Notes: generated by a model from the sequence alone, not told the origin. A stretch of DNA of 64,000 bases from G965203045 sp965203045 (GCA_965203045.1 OZ241850.1:372001-436000); one strand, 5' to 3'. Positions 48,137-57,040 are shown, numbered from the stretch's first letter. Program-made: numbers and translations.

Positions 48137-49143
48137 AAATTATTTATCTGCCAAGCCCACATGTCTTTACACGCGGTAGTTATGCTTTCTTGGGCTTGCC
48201 AGTTTAATAATGTTTTAGCAAGTTTTGGATTGGTATAGCAAACATCAACATCACCCCTACGTCTGGTAGTAATTTTATAGGGAACTTTTTGTTTAGTGAC
48301 ATTTTCAAAAACATTAACTAGCTCAAGCACTGAATACCCCCTACCAGTGCCTAAATTGACTACAAAATACATCAATTTATTTAGCACTTCTAAAGCATTT
48401 AAGTGTCCTCTTGCCAAGTCCATTACATGAATATAGTCGCGCACACCAGTGCCATCAACAGTGTTATAGTCATTGCCAAATACCAATAATTCTGGTTCAA
48501 TCCCAGCAGCAACACGAGTAATGTGAGGCATCAGATTATTGGAAATATTGTCTTTATTTTCGCCTAATAACCCAGATTTATGCGCGCCAATAGGATTGAA
48601 ATAACGCAAAACACCAATCCTCCATTTTGGTTCACATTCTTTTAATGAGTCTAGTATCTGTTCATTTACTAATTTAGATAGCCCGTAGGGACTGGTAGGC
48701 TTAATAGTTGGAAAATTCTCCTCAATAGGATTAGATTTAACTTGCCCGTAAACAGTAGCAGAAGAACTAAAAATCAAACTATAGCAGTTAAAATCCTGCA
48801 TCACTTGGGCTAAAGTTATAGTTGAGGTGATATTATTATCAAAATACTGCAGAGGTTTTTTGCCAGATTCTGCTACAGATTTAAGCCCTGCAAAATGAAT
48901 AACAGCATCAATATCATGCTGCTTAAAAACTTTTTTCAGTGCCGCCTTATCTCTGATATCAATTTGATAAAAATTAACTTCTTTCTCACCAATAGCTTGG
49001 ATGTGTTCAACTGCGATAACATCAGAATTAAGCAGATTATCAACAATGACTATATCATAACCGTTTGCCAGTAAAACCACAGCGGTATGACTACCAATAT
49101 AGCCAGCACCACCAGTTAACAAAATTGTTTGGTTTTTTCTCAA
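48133..49143 (-). CDS. galE: UDP-glucose 4-epimerase
   Basis: 336 aa from a TTG (no ATG lies before the Rossmann motif). It shows TGGAGYIGSHTAVVLL, HFAGLKSVAESGKKPLQYFDNN, SSSATVYG, the catalytic PYGLSK Tyr/Lys, RYFNPIGAHKSGLLGE, and GTGRGYSVLELV, all diagnostic of bacterial GalE. It interconverts UDP-glucose and UDP-galactose and feeds the LPS glycosyltransferases. It heads the run galE-waaC-kinase. Confidence 0.93.
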   Translation of the reverse strand: MRKNQTILLTGGAGYIGSHTAVVLLANGYDIVIVDNLLNSDVIAVEHIQAIGEKEVNFYQIDIRDKAALKKVFKQHDIDAVIHFAGLKSVAESGKKPLQYFDNNITSTITLAQVMQDFNCYSLIFSSSATVYGQVKSNPIEENFPTIKPTSPYGLSKLVNEQILDSLKECEPKWRIGVLRYFNPIGAHKSGLLGENKDNISNNLMPHITRVAAGIEPELLVFGNDYNTVDGTGVRDYIHVMDLARGHLNALEVLNKLMYFVVNLGTGRGYSVLELVNVFENVTKQKVPYKITTRRRGDVDVCYTNPKLAKTLLNWQAQESITTACKDMWAWQINNL

Positions 49144-49206
49144 AATACAGGGTCTAAAATATGTAATACGCTACATTTTATAGTAATCAACACCTAAAAC
49201 AACACC

Positions 49207-49236
49207 TTGATAAAATGCGCATGGAATTCGTATAAA
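49207..49236 (+). promoter_or_regulatory. Promoter of queE
   Basis: TTGATA (49207-49212), 18 bp, TATAAA (49231-49236). Transcription would start near 49243, which fits the ATG at 49267 and excludes the longer frame that begins inside the -35 box. Confidence 0.5.
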
Positions 49237-49266
49237 ATTTATACAAATCTAATTTATACAGATAAG

Positions 49267-49902
49267 ATGATAAAACTAAATATCAACGAAATTTTTTACT
49301 CCATTCAAGGAGAGTCCAGCAGAGTTGGGCTACCTACGGTATTTGTGCGTTTAACGGGATGTCCTCTACGGTGTAATTATTGCGATACGGAATACGCTTT
49401 TAAAGGCAATAATATCCAAACCATCACACAAATTTTAAAAACGGTAAGCAGCCACCACACACCTTTTGTATGCGTAACTGGTGGTGAACCATTAGCACAA
49501 AAAAATTGCCCTGCTCTACTAGATGCTTTAGTTAATAAAGGGTATCAAGTATCATTAGAAACCAGCGGCAGTATTGATATTAGCGCTGTTAATGATGATG
49601 TAATGATTGTAATGGATGTTAAAACCCCCGCTTCTGGCGAAGAAAAAAATAATTTACTTAGCAACATTAAACTACTAAAACCTAAAGACGAAGTTAAATT
49701 TGTCGTTGCTAATAAAACCGATTTTAATTGGTCGGTAGAGTTTTTAAACCAACATCATTTTAACTGTCAAATCTTATTTTCACCAATCACAGAGCGCCTT
49801 AAACCAGCACAATTAGCCAAGTGGATATTAGATAAACAACTAAATGTCAAGCTACAATTACAACTACATAAAATCCTTTGGGGCAATAAACTCGGAGTAT
49901 AA
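49267..49902 (+). CDS. queE: 7-carboxy-7-deazaguanine synthase (radical SAM)
   Basis: 211 aa from the ATG at 49267. It opens INEIFYSIQGESSRVGLPTVFVRLTGC, with the radical-SAM cysteines CPLRCNYC (CX3CX2C), then TGGEPLAQ, LETSGSID, DVKTPASGE and the end LQLQLHKILWG. The enzyme makes CDG in the pathway to queuosine. No other queuosine genes are in the window. It is convergent with the amidotransferase gene. Confidence 0.93.
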   Translation: MIKLNINEIFYSIQGESSRVGLPTVFVRLTGCPLRCNYCDTEYAFKGNNIQTITQILKTVSSHHTPFVCVTGGEPLAQKNCPALLDALVNKGYQVSLETSGSIDISAVNDDVMIVMDVKTPASGEEKNNLLSNIKLLKPKDEVKFVVANKTDFNWSVEFLNQHHFNCQILFSPITERLKPAQLAKWILDKQLNVKLQLQLHKILWGNKLGV

Positions 49903-49909
49903 GCCCACA

Positions 49910-50593
49910 CTAGTTAAGATATGTGAGAATATTATCCAAAACACAATTAGCCGCTTGGTATTGCTCCTCTCTAACTGATAAAATCTCTGCTTGTTGTTGG
50001 ATATATTTCCCCGCCACAAGTTCGCCTCTGCAATTTTTAACTATTGCTTGTGCTAACTCTTTTGTGATTTCTAAGTGAAATTGCAGCCCAATTACACTGC
50101 TGCCAATTTGAAATGCTTGATTAGCACAAACCTTGTTGGTGGCAATTTGAGTTGCCCCCTCTGGCAGATTAAATGTCTCACCATGCCAGTGAAAAGCAAT
50201 TGTTTGTGAGGGAAAGCGAAAAATATTTTTATATTTTGTAGGACTTGCTTGGATAGGAAACCAGCCAATTTCTGTTACCATATTTGGCATTACTTCAGCA
50301 CCCATACTACTTGCAATAAGCTGAGCGCCTAAACAAATACCTAACACTGATTTTTTAGCATCAATAACTTGCTTAATAAACCGCTTCTCTGCTACCAAGT
50401 AGGGATACTTCCGCTCCTCATTAACGCTCATAGGCCCACCCATAATAATGAGTAAGTCAATATCACAAACATCAGGTAATGTCTGATTATTATAAAACTC
50501 GGTTTTTGTTATTTGGCAGCCATTTGTTCTTAACCAAGGCAAAATGCTACCCAAACCTTCAAAAGCTACATGTTGTAAATAATGAGCGCGCAC
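49910..50593 (-). CDS. Class I glutamine amidotransferase (GMP-synthase-like, GATase1)
   Basis: 227 aa from a GTG immediately after the htpG stop. The nucleophile motif is LGICLGAQLIA and the catalytic His/Glu are in LQFHLEIT. LLIIMGGPMSVNEERKYPYL and FHWHGETFNLP match the stand-alone 'type 1 glutamine amidotransferase' group. These hydrolyse gamma-glutamyl bonds; the real substrate is unknown. Probably translated by coupling with htpG. Confidence 0.82.
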   Translation of the reverse strand: MRAHYLQHVAFEGLGSILPWLRTNGCQITKTEFYNNQTLPDVCDIDLLIIMGGPMSVNEERKYPYLVAEKRFIKQVIDAKKSVLGICLGAQLIASSMGAEVMPNMVTEIGWFPIQASPTKYKNIFRFPSQTIAFHWHGETFNLPEGATQIATNKVCANQAFQIGSSVIGLQFHLEITKELAQAIVKNCRGELVAGKYIQQQAEILSVREEQYQAANCVLDNILTYLN

Positions 50594-52543
50594 TTAAGCC
50601 AAAAGCAATGTATTCATTTTTTTAACAAATGCTGCAGGGTTTGGCAGTTGCCCTCCTTCTGCTAATACCGCTTGGTCAAACAACACTTCTAATAAATCAT
50701 TATCCATTTTGGATTCTAGGCGTTTAACTAAGGCATGGTCAGGATTGAGTTCTAAAATGGGCTTGGTTTCTGGCACGGCTTGCCCCAAAGACTTCATAAT
50801 ACGTTCCATATTAGCCCCCATATCCGTCTCATCAGCAACCAAGCAAGATGGCGACTCGTCCAAACGATGACTAATGCGCACCGATTTAACTTTATCTTTT
50901 AATACTTCTTGGGCTTGTTTTATTATATCTCCAAAGTCCTTTTCTTTTTTTTGCTGTAATTTTTTATCAGATTTGCTATCTAGATCTGCCAGATCGCCTT
51001 TGGCAATAGATTTTAAGGTTTTACCTTGATATTCCCTAAAATTATTTACCAACCATTCATCTACTCTATCACTTAGCAATAAAACCTCAATACCTTTTTT
51101 ATTGAAAATTTCCAAGTGAGGTGAATTTTTAGCAGCAGCAAAATTCTCAGAGGTAATGTAGTAGATATATTTTTGTCCCTTGCGCATACGACTAACATAA
51201 TCAACAAGGGCTACAGTTTGCTGTTCAGCGCCACTTTCACTAGTGGCAAAAAGCAACAAATCAGCAATTATATCTTTATTAGTAAAATCTTCTACCACGC
51301 CTTCTTTTATAACCATACCAAATTGTTTCCAGAATTTTGCATAATCTTCAGGCTTGTTTTTTTGCATTTTGGTTAGCGCGTTTAAGATGCGTTTAACAGA
51401 AGCGCTGCGGATTTTATCAATTACTTTATTACTTTGCAAAATCTCCCGTGATACATTAAGCGGCAAATCTGCAGTATCAATCACACCTTTTATAAAACGC
51501 AGATAAAGCGGCATTAACTTATCATTATCATCCATAATAAAAACACGTTTTGCATATAATTTAATGCTGCCCTTAGGTTTAGGTTCCCACAGGTCAAAAG
51601 GGGCTTTTGAGGGGATATAGAACAAGGAGGTATATTCTAACTTGCCTTCAACTTTATTATGCAGGTAGGCAAGTGGAGGCTCAAAATCGTAGCTAAGTTG
51701 CTGATAAAACTCATTATAATCCTTAGTCTTTAAACTCTTTTTATCCTCAGTCCAAAAGGCTTTGGCTTTATTGATAGTTTCATACTCAATTACCGCTTTT
51801 GCTTTTGTTTTGGCTTTTTTAGTTTTATCATCGGTAACCGTTTCAGCAGGTTTTAACATTTTGATAGGAACGGTGATGTGTTCTGAGTATTTGTGGATAA
51901 TATTTTTAAGAGTAAAACTATTTAAAAACTCTTTTTCAGCCGCTTTAATATATAAAGTAACGGTAGTGCCATAATTATCTTTGGTAATAGTCTCAATACT
52001 GTATTGCCCCTCGCCCTTTGACTGCCAGCGCGTAGCGGTTTTTTTATCTTCGCCGGCTTTTAAGGTCTCAATCACCACTTCATTGGCAACAATAAAACTA
52101 GAATAAAACCCAACCCCAAATTGCCCAATCAAATTACTATCTGCAGCTTTGTCTTTGTCTAGGTTTTGTAAGAATTTTTTAGTCCCAGAATTAGCAATAG
52201 TGCCAATATTGGTAATTACCTCATCTTGAGTCATACCGATACCATCATCACTAATGGTGACAGTCTTATTTTTCTCATTTATGTCAATTTTAATCTCACC
52301 GCTAACAAGGCCCTTTAATTTTTTATCAGCAAGGGCTTCAAAACGCAATCTATCAATAGCATCAGAGGCGTTGGATATTAACTCTCTTAGAAATATTTCC
52401 TTATTAGAATATAAGGAATGCACCATTAAATCTAATAATTGACTAACTTCGGTTTGAAAGCTATGGGTTTGTTTATCACTGGTTTTGTTAGGTTTTGGAC
52501 CAGCCTTTGTTTGAAAACTGCTAGGGGTTTGTTTATCACTCAT
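50594..52543 (-). CDS. htpG: Chaperone HtpG (Hsp90) with a duplicated N-terminal leader
   Basis: 649 aa. The ATPase domain has LYSNKEIFLRELISNASDAIDRLRFEAL, ISDDGIGMTQDEV, GTIANSGTKKFL and GQFGVGFYSSFIVA; the middle and C-terminal domains are complete. The family normally begins close to SFQTEVSQLLDLMVHSL. Here a copy of that start (SDKQTPSSFQT, residues 2-12) precedes the native one (SDKQTHSFQT, residues 22-31), giving a 20-residue extension. A Lys-rich insert lies near residue 225. HtpG folds client proteins in the cytosol. Confidence 0.95.
   Translation of the reverse strand: MSDKQTPSSFQTKAGPKPNKTSDKQTHSFQTEVSQLLDLMVHSLYSNKEIFLRELISNASDAIDRLRFEALADKKLKGLVSGEIKIDINEKNKTVTISDDGIGMTQDEVITNIGTIANSGTKKFLQNLDKDKAADSNLIGQFGVGFYSSFIVANEVVIETLKAGEDKKTATRWQSKGEGQYSIETITKDNYGTTVTLYIKAAEKEFLNSFTLKNIIHKYSEHITVPIKMLKPAETVTDDKTKKAKTKAKAVIEYETINKAKAFWTEDKKSLKTKDYNEFYQQLSYDFEPPLAYLHNKVEGKLEYTSLFYIPSKAPFDLWEPKPKGSIKLYAKRVFIMDDNDKLMPLYLRFIKGVIDTADLPLNVSREILQSNKVIDKIRSASVKRILNALTKMQKNKPEDYAKFWKQFGMVIKEGVVEDFTNKDIIADLLLFATSESGAEQQTVALVDYVSRMRKGQKYIYYITSENFAAAKNSPHLEIFNKKGIEVLLLSDRVDEWLVNNFREYQGKTLKSIAKGDLADLDSKSDKKLQQKKEKDFGDIIKQAQEVLKDKVKSVRISHRLDESPSCLVADETDMGANMERIMKSLGQAVPETKPILELNPDHALVKRLESKMDNDLLEVLFDQAVLAEGGQLPNPAAFVKKMNTLLLA
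52450..52540 (-). repeat. 60-bp-offset direct repeat in the htpG start
   Basis: AGTGATAAACAAACCC is found at 52540 downward and again at 52480 downward, each followed by a TAGC...TTTTCAAAC-type stretch with a 3-nt length difference. Confidence 0.75.
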
Positions 52544-52610
52544 TTTATTAATTTTTAGAAATAAATTGCTTATGTGGGGTTATAATATTTTTTTTCAAGA
52601 ACAATTAGTA

Positions 52611-53231
52611 ATGAACAAAAAAGATGTTATCACTTACCTAAAAGCGCACCCAAACTTCTTGCAACAACATCCACAACTGGTGCTTGGTACCAGTATTGAT
52701 GTCAACGATAGCGCTGGTAATTTATCGCTAGTATCATATCAAGCAAAAACCTTACAAAAAGCGTATCAAAAACTAGAGCGCATACTAAAAAATATCCAAA
52801 AAACCGCTACTTTTAACGAGCAATCACAAAAGCAAGTGTATAAATTTATTATCAATATCCTCAAGCAAAAAACCAAAAAAGATATTATTGATTTATTCAA
52901 TCAAAAAGCGGCTAAATTTTTTAAACTAGTAGCAGTTGAGCTCTACATTTGGTCTGATAAAACTTACAATAAATATAAAGCCCAACAAATAGCTATCAAA
53001 CGTTATCTGGATAAACAAGGCGCTTATTTCGGAGCTATGGATGACAAACATAAAGACCTATTTTTTAGCAATCCCACCCAAACCGTAGCTATTTTACCTT
53101 TAAAAAATCTACGCTATGGGGCAATTATCTGGGCAAGCAAAGATGATTATTTCAGCGCTGATAATGCATCAGAGATTTTACTTACTTTTATAAGCGATGT
53201 GTGTTATGAACAATTACAAAAAATTACTTAA
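52611..53231 (+). CDS. DUF484 family protein
   Basis: 206 aa from the ATG at 52611, which starts with the family's conserved VITYLKAHPNFLQQHPQLV. A coiled-coil stretch (YQAKTLQKAYQKLERILKNI) and a GAF-like C-terminal domain follow. DUF484 genes commonly precede xerC in gammaproteobacteria, as here, but the function is unknown. A TATAAT at 52581-52586 is a likely -10. The C-terminal coding end overlaps xerC by 26 nt. Confidence 0.85.
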   Translation: MNKKDVITYLKAHPNFLQQHPQLVLGTSIDVNDSAGNLSLVSYQAKTLQKAYQKLERILKNIQKTATFNEQSQKQVYKFIINILKQKTKKDIIDLFNQKAAKFFKLVAVELYIWSDKTYNKYKAQQIAIKRYLDKQGAYFGAMDDKHKDLFFSNPTQTVAILPLKNLRYGAIIWASKDDYFSADNASEILLTFISDVCYEQLQKIT

Positions 53232-54081
53232 CCAATTTGGACAATATCTAACCAAGCAAAATAATTATAGCCCACATAGTATTAGTGCTTATATGAGTGA
53301 TGTTAAAAATTATCTACATTTTTGCAGACAACAAAAAATACAAAGTTTTAATAAATCGCAATTACAATATTATTTAATGCAATTAAATCAAAAACACTAC
53401 GCTAAAGCCAGTATGCGACGGGCTGTATCGGCTTTGCGACTATTTTTTAATTATTTAATTGCCAACAAACAATTAAACACTAATCCAACTTTTAGTATAA
53501 AAACCCCCAAACTTGCCCAAACGTTGCCAACAGTGCTCTCTATTGAGGAAATAATAAATCTTATCAATAATTTAATTAGCAAAGGTGAGCATAGAGATGC
53601 CCTTATAATTGATATGTTCTACACTACTGGAGTGCGTGTTAGCGAGTTGGTAGGCCTTGATATTGTTGATGTTGATGGCAAAACCGGCTTTATTAAAGTG
53701 CTTGGTAAAGGTAATAAAGAGCGCTTTATACCAATTGGTGATAAAACTTTAAAGCAATTAAACCATTACCTAAATACTCGCAGTGATAACAATCCAGCTT
53801 TATTTCTAAATAAAGACCACAAAAGAATAACATCAAGAGGAGTGCAATACTTACTAGCTAAAATTGCTAAGCAAAACGGCTTAGATAAACACTTACACCC
53901 GCACATGCTAAGACATAGCGCAGCCACGCATTTTTTGCAATCTAGTCAAGATTTAAGAATAGTGCAAGATTTTCTAGGACACACTAGTATCAAAAGCACA
54001 CAACGTTACACTCAGCTGGATTATCAGCATCTAGCAAGTGTATATGATAAAACTCATCCTCATGCTAATAAAAATAGTTAA
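53206..54081 (+). CDS. xerC: Site-specific tyrosine recombinase XerC
   Basis: 291 aa from ATG at 53206 (another ATG is at 53197). The N-terminal SAM-like core-binding domain has YSPHSISAYMSDVKNYLHFC. The catalytic residues are all present: Arg in TGVRVSEL (~144), Lys in GKGNKERF, HMLRHSAATH, LGHTSI, and Tyr in QRYTQLD (~268). XerC with XerD resolves chromosome dimers at dif. The DUF484 neighbour and position support XerC rather than an integrase. Confidence 0.92.
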   Translation: MNNYKKLLNQFGQYLTKQNNYSPHSISAYMSDVKNYLHFCRQQKIQSFNKSQLQYYLMQLNQKHYAKASMRRAVSALRLFFNYLIANKQLNTNPTFSIKTPKLAQTLPTVLSIEEIINLINNLISKGEHRDALIIDMFYTTGVRVSELVGLDIVDVDGKTGFIKVLGKGNKERFIPIGDKTLKQLNHYLNTRSDNNPALFLNKDHKRITSRGVQYLLAKIAKQNGLDKHLHPHMLRHSAATHFLQSSQDLRIVQDFLGHTSIKSTQRYTQLDYQHLASVYDKTHPHANKNS

Positions 54082-54185
54082 TTTAGCTAAAAAATACTAT
54101 TTTTGACAAAAAACAATTATTAATTTAAGTATTTTTTAAATATTAAAACAATGGCTTAATAAAAATATTTAATTTTTTATTGCTA
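54082..54185. other. AT-rich gap before the division operon
   Basis: No gene is seen. A TTGACA at 54103-54108 has only a poorly spaced TATTTT (54130-54135) after it. A TATAAT at 54224-54229 lies just 9 nt before the mraZ ATG. Neither is a convincing complete promoter. Confidence 0.3.
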
Positions 54186-54212
54186 AAAGTGGTAAAAAGT
54201 GGTAAAAAGTGG
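54186..54212 (+). promoter_or_regulatory. MraZ operator: three AAAGTGG boxes at 10-bp spacing
   Basis: AAAGTGG occurs at 54186-54192, 54196-54202 and 54206-54212, separated by TAA. Tandem GTGG-type boxes at one helical turn upstream of mraZ are the known binding site of the MraZ repressor. Autoregulation of this operon is expected. Confidence 0.85.
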
Positions 54213-54237
54213 TAAATGTTATATATAATTGGAAACT

Positions 54238-54693
54238 ATGTTTTATAATTTTCAACAAGCGACTATTGATGAAAAAGGACGAATTAAGTTGCCAAAGCGT
54301 CATTATAAGCAAATCATTGATGGCAAACACGAAGGGCAATTTATGCTGACTTTACATCCCAGCGAACAATGTTTGGTGCTTTATCCTTTTAATAATTGGC
54401 TAAAAGTGGCAGAAAAAGTGAGTGCCCTGCCGAGTATGCACCGTCTTAGTAAAGGCATTAAAAGACGAGTATTAGCTTATGCCAATGACTGCCACCTAGA
54501 CAGTGCTGGACGCTTCCTAGTGCCTAAAACTTTGCGTGATGAAGTACCGATGACAAAAGATATCTATATTAGCGGACAAGGTAGCGGTTTTGAAATTTGG
54601 TCATCTGTGGCATGGGATAAACAAAAAATTGATGCCAAAGAGTTACAAAACTACACTGATTTACCAGCCGAATTACAAGGGGTGTCTTTATGA
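54238..54693 (+). CDS. mraZ: Transcriptional regulator MraZ
   Basis: 151 aa from the ATG at 54238 (the frame could begin at TTG 54229). It is a double SpoVT/AbrB-like fold with repeats ATIDEKGRIKLPKRHYK and CHLDSAGRFLVPKTLRD, and YPFNNWLKVAEKV between. MraZ binds the boxes 26 bp upstream and controls the division/cell-wall operon. Overlaps rsmH by ATGA. Confidence 0.93.
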   Translation: MFYNFQQATIDEKGRIKLPKRHYKQIIDGKHEGQFMLTLHPSEQCLVLYPFNNWLKVAEKVSALPSMHRLSKGIKRRVLAYANDCHLDSAGRFLVPKTLRDEVPMTKDIYISGQGSGFEIWSSVAWDKQKIDAKELQNYTDLPAELQGVSL

Positions 54694-55613
54694 AACAATT
54701 ACACCAACCAGTAATGTTAAATGAGTGTTTAACAGCGCTAAATATAAAAGCTGATGGCTGTTATCTAGATAGTACTTTGGGACGTGGTGGCCATAGTTTT
54801 GCACTCCTAAAACTACTAGGTGAAAAAGCTAGATTAATTGCTTTTGATAAGGATAGAGAAGCAATTAATTATGTTAAAAAAGTTTGTAAAGATAGGAGGC
54901 TGGAGCTGGTACAAAAACCATTCTCTAATATAGAGGCAGTGCTTGGCGAGAGGGGCTTAATAGGCAAGGTTGACGGTGTGATGATGGATTTGGGTCTATC
55001 TTCACCACAGCTGGACAACCCCAAACGAGGGTTTAGCTTCCTGCAAGACGGTCCCCTAGATATGCGCATAGACACTAGCAAGCAACTAACAGCTGCAGAA
55101 TGGTTAAAAAAAGCAAGTGAGAAAGAAATTGCCGATGTTTTATATAAATATGGCGATGAGAAAAAATCGCGCTTGATTGCTAGAGCAATTAAAAAAGCTA
55201 AAACACCTATTACAACAACCAAACAACTAGCCAATTTAGTGGTAAATATTGTTAGTAATTATAAACAAAAAAAACATCCGGCAACCAGAACTTTTCAAGC
55301 ATTGCGTATTTTTATTAACCAAGAATTATCAGAATTAGAACAAACATTGACCCAATTACTAATATGCTTAAAACTACATGGCCGTTTAGCGATTATCAGT
55401 TTTCATTCTTTAGAAGATAGAATAGTTAAAAAATTTATCAACCAACACAGCAAACCCAAACCACTACCTAAATATTTACCAATTATCAGTGCTGATAAAG
55501 TTATGCCACTGAAATTTATCGGACGCTATTTCCCCAGTAGCGATGAAATTAAAAACAATGTCCGCGCCAGAAGCGCAGTGCTGCGCGTTGCAGAAAAAGT
55601 GACATCTTATTAG
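54690..55613 (+). CDS. rsmH: 16S rRNA m4C1402 methyltransferase
   Basis: 307 aa. HQPVMLNECLTAL, DSTLGRGGHSFALL, AFDKDREAI, DGVMMDLGLSSPQLDNPKRGFSFLQDGPLDMRID (here split by position: motif near 90-123), TRTFQALRIFINQEL and ISFHSLEDRIVKKF are all family hallmarks. It methylates C1402 of 16S rRNA. Second gene of the mraZ operon; ftsZ follows 21 bp later where ftsL would be expected. Confidence 0.95.
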   Translation: MKQLHQPVMLNECLTALNIKADGCYLDSTLGRGGHSFALLKLLGEKARLIAFDKDREAINYVKKVCKDRRLELVQKPFSNIEAVLGERGLIGKVDGVMMDLGLSSPQLDNPKRGFSFLQDGPLDMRIDTSKQLTAAEWLKKASEKEIADVLYKYGDEKKSRLIARAIKKAKTPITTTKQLANLVVNIVSNYKQKKHPATRTFQALRIFINQELSELEQTLTQLLICLKLHGRLAIISFHSLEDRIVKKFINQHSKPKPLPKYLPIISADKVMPLKFIGRYFPSSDEIKNNVRARSAVLRVAEKVTSY

Positions 55614-55634
55614 TAGTTTTTATAGGAGAAAATT

Positions 55635-56777
55635 ATGAAATACATTATCCCAATACCAACAAAAAAAGAAGAAATAATTGCAAAAAAAGAAGAAATAATT
55701 AAAGTGATAGGCTTAGGCGGCGGCGGCAGTAATGCTGTTAATTATATGGCAAAAAAATACCCATCTAAAAATGTTTGTCATATTTGTGCCAATACTGATA
55801 GCAGGCACCTTAACTCATTAGAAAATGTGGATGAACGTATTAACTTAGGTAAAAATAGCCTAGGCGCTGGGATGAAAACTCATGTTGGCGAGCAAGCTGC
55901 CCAAGAAAGCGAAGCAGATATTCGCAAGGCTATTGATAGTGCTGATATGCTATTTTTAGCAGCCGGTATGGGTGGTGGCACCGGCACTGGGGCTATTTCT
56001 GTAGTTGCTGAAATTGCTAAATCAATGAATATCCTAACTGTTGCTATTGTTACCAAACCCTCTGCTGGCGAAGGTGAGAAAAAAATGAACATCGCCAACG
56101 ATGGTATTGAAAAATTAACAAAACATGTTAATTCACTTATTATCCTGCCTAATGACCGTCTAGTTGACACTTTGTCTACTAATTGCTTTGATGATATTTC
56201 AAAAGCCTTTGCAGCCTCATATGATGTGCTGGCAAATTCGGTGCATTCTATTACCGATATTATCAGTAAAATCGGTTATATCAACGTAGATTTTAGGGAT
56301 ATAGAAACAGCAATGTCTATTCCCGGTAAAGCAATGATTAGTTCGGGCGAAGCTAAGGGTAAAAATCGAGCAGAAGCAGCGGTGAAAGCAGCGCTTAGCA
56401 ACCCCTTGATTGAACAAACAAAGATTCATAATGCCAAAGGAGTGTTGGTGAATATGACATCTAGCACTATTGGTATGGGTGAAAAGACTGATGTAGAAAT
56501 GATAATGGAAGATTACTCCCATAAAGATGCTGATATCAAAATTGGCATTGTCCAAGATAAAAACTTAAAAGACTCCTTAAAAGTTACAGTAATTTTAACT
56601 GGGTTAGAACAAGTGAACCAGCACGGTGAAAACCAACCCTCAATCCTAGACCCCTCGGTAGAGGTAATGACTGAACAGGGTGGTAAAATTGAGCCACTAC
56701 TGGCAAATAACCAAGTGCCATCTGATGTAGATGAAAAACGTATCCCCGCTTATCTACGCAATAAACAAAAGGCTTAA
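55635..56777 (+). CDS. ftsZ: Cell-division GTPase FtsZ, at an unusual locus
   Basis: 380 aa with GGAG four bases off an AT-rich spacer before the ATG. It has VIGLGGGGSNAVNYM, CANTDSRHL, the tubulin signature GGGTGTG (~113-119), IVTKPSAGEGEKK, ILPNDRL and NVDFRDIETAMS. The extreme C-terminus RIPAYLRNKQKA matches the conserved FtsZ tail that binds FtsA and ZipA. Sequence is divergent, e.g. the DTLSTNCFDDISKAF segment. FtsZ forms the division ring. It normally lies after ftsQ-ftsA at the end of the dcw cluster; here it is between rsmH and ftsL. A 21-bp direct repeat duplicates KKEEII near the N-terminus. Confidence 0.92.
   Translation: MKYIIPIPTKKEEIIAKKEEIIKVIGLGGGGSNAVNYMAKKYPSKNVCHICANTDSRHLNSLENVDERINLGKNSLGAGMKTHVGEQAAQESEADIRKAIDSADMLFLAAGMGGGTGTGAISVVAEIAKSMNILTVAIVTKPSAGEGEKKMNIANDGIEKLTKHVNSLIILPNDRLVDTLSTNCFDDISKAFAASYDVLANSVHSITDIISKIGYINVDFRDIETAMSIPGKAMISSGEAKGKNRAEAAVKAALSNPLIEQTKIHNAKGVLVNMTSSTIGMGEKTDVEMIMEDYSHKDADIKIGIVQDKNLKDSLKVTVILTGLEQVNQHGENQPSILDPSVEVMTEQGGKIEPLLANNQVPSDVDEKRIPAYLRNKQKA
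55660..55701 (+). repeat. 21-bp tandem repeat in the ftsZ start
   Basis: Units 55660-55680 and 55681-55701 differ only at the last base and encode KKEEIIA followed by KKEEIIK. Confidence 0.85.
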
Positions 56778-56779
56778 AA

Positions 56780-57028
56780 ATGAAAAAAATCAACCAATTT
56801 TTAATCATTATTATTAGCTTTATTGCTATTGATAGCATAGTGTTGAATTTTAATCAGCATCAATCTTTTAAAAAGCTGCAACAATTATACAGCGAATACG
56901 AACAACTAGTTTCCACCCACAAAGCGTATTTAATGCGCTACAAACAACAATATAATTTACTTAATATTCACCACCGCGCAACCAATGATTTAAAAATGAC
57001 TATGCCTAAAAAAAGTTATGAACTCTAA
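56780..57028 (+). CDS. ftsL: Cell-division protein FtsL
   Basis: 82 aa, starting 2 nt after the ftsZ stop. One membrane span (QFLIIIISFIAIDSIVLNF) near the N-terminus is followed by a coiled-coil-prone segment (FKKLQQLYSEYEQLVSTHKAY), the FtsL layout. Sequence identity to known FtsL is low, as usual for this family, so the call rests on topology, size and position directly before ftsI. It would join FtsB/FtsQ to activate FtsWI. Confidence 0.8.
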   Translation: MKKINQFLIIIISFIAIDSIVLNFNQHQSFKKLQQLYSEYEQLVSTHKAYLMRYKQQYNLLNIHHRATNDLKMTMPKKSYEL

Positions 57029-57040
57029 ATTAGTGCCACT

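Noticed and set aside
49207..49266. Longer N-terminus for QueE
   Set aside because: The upstream start is a TTG inside the predicted -35 element; homologues start at the INEIFYS segment.
54224..54229. TATAAT just before mraZ as a leaderless promoter
   Set aside because: No -35 box at suitable distance, and transcription would begin at the start codon; unproven.
55880..56555. Minus-strand frames opposite ftsZ
   Set aside because: They mirror ftsZ codons and have no start signals or recognisable domains.
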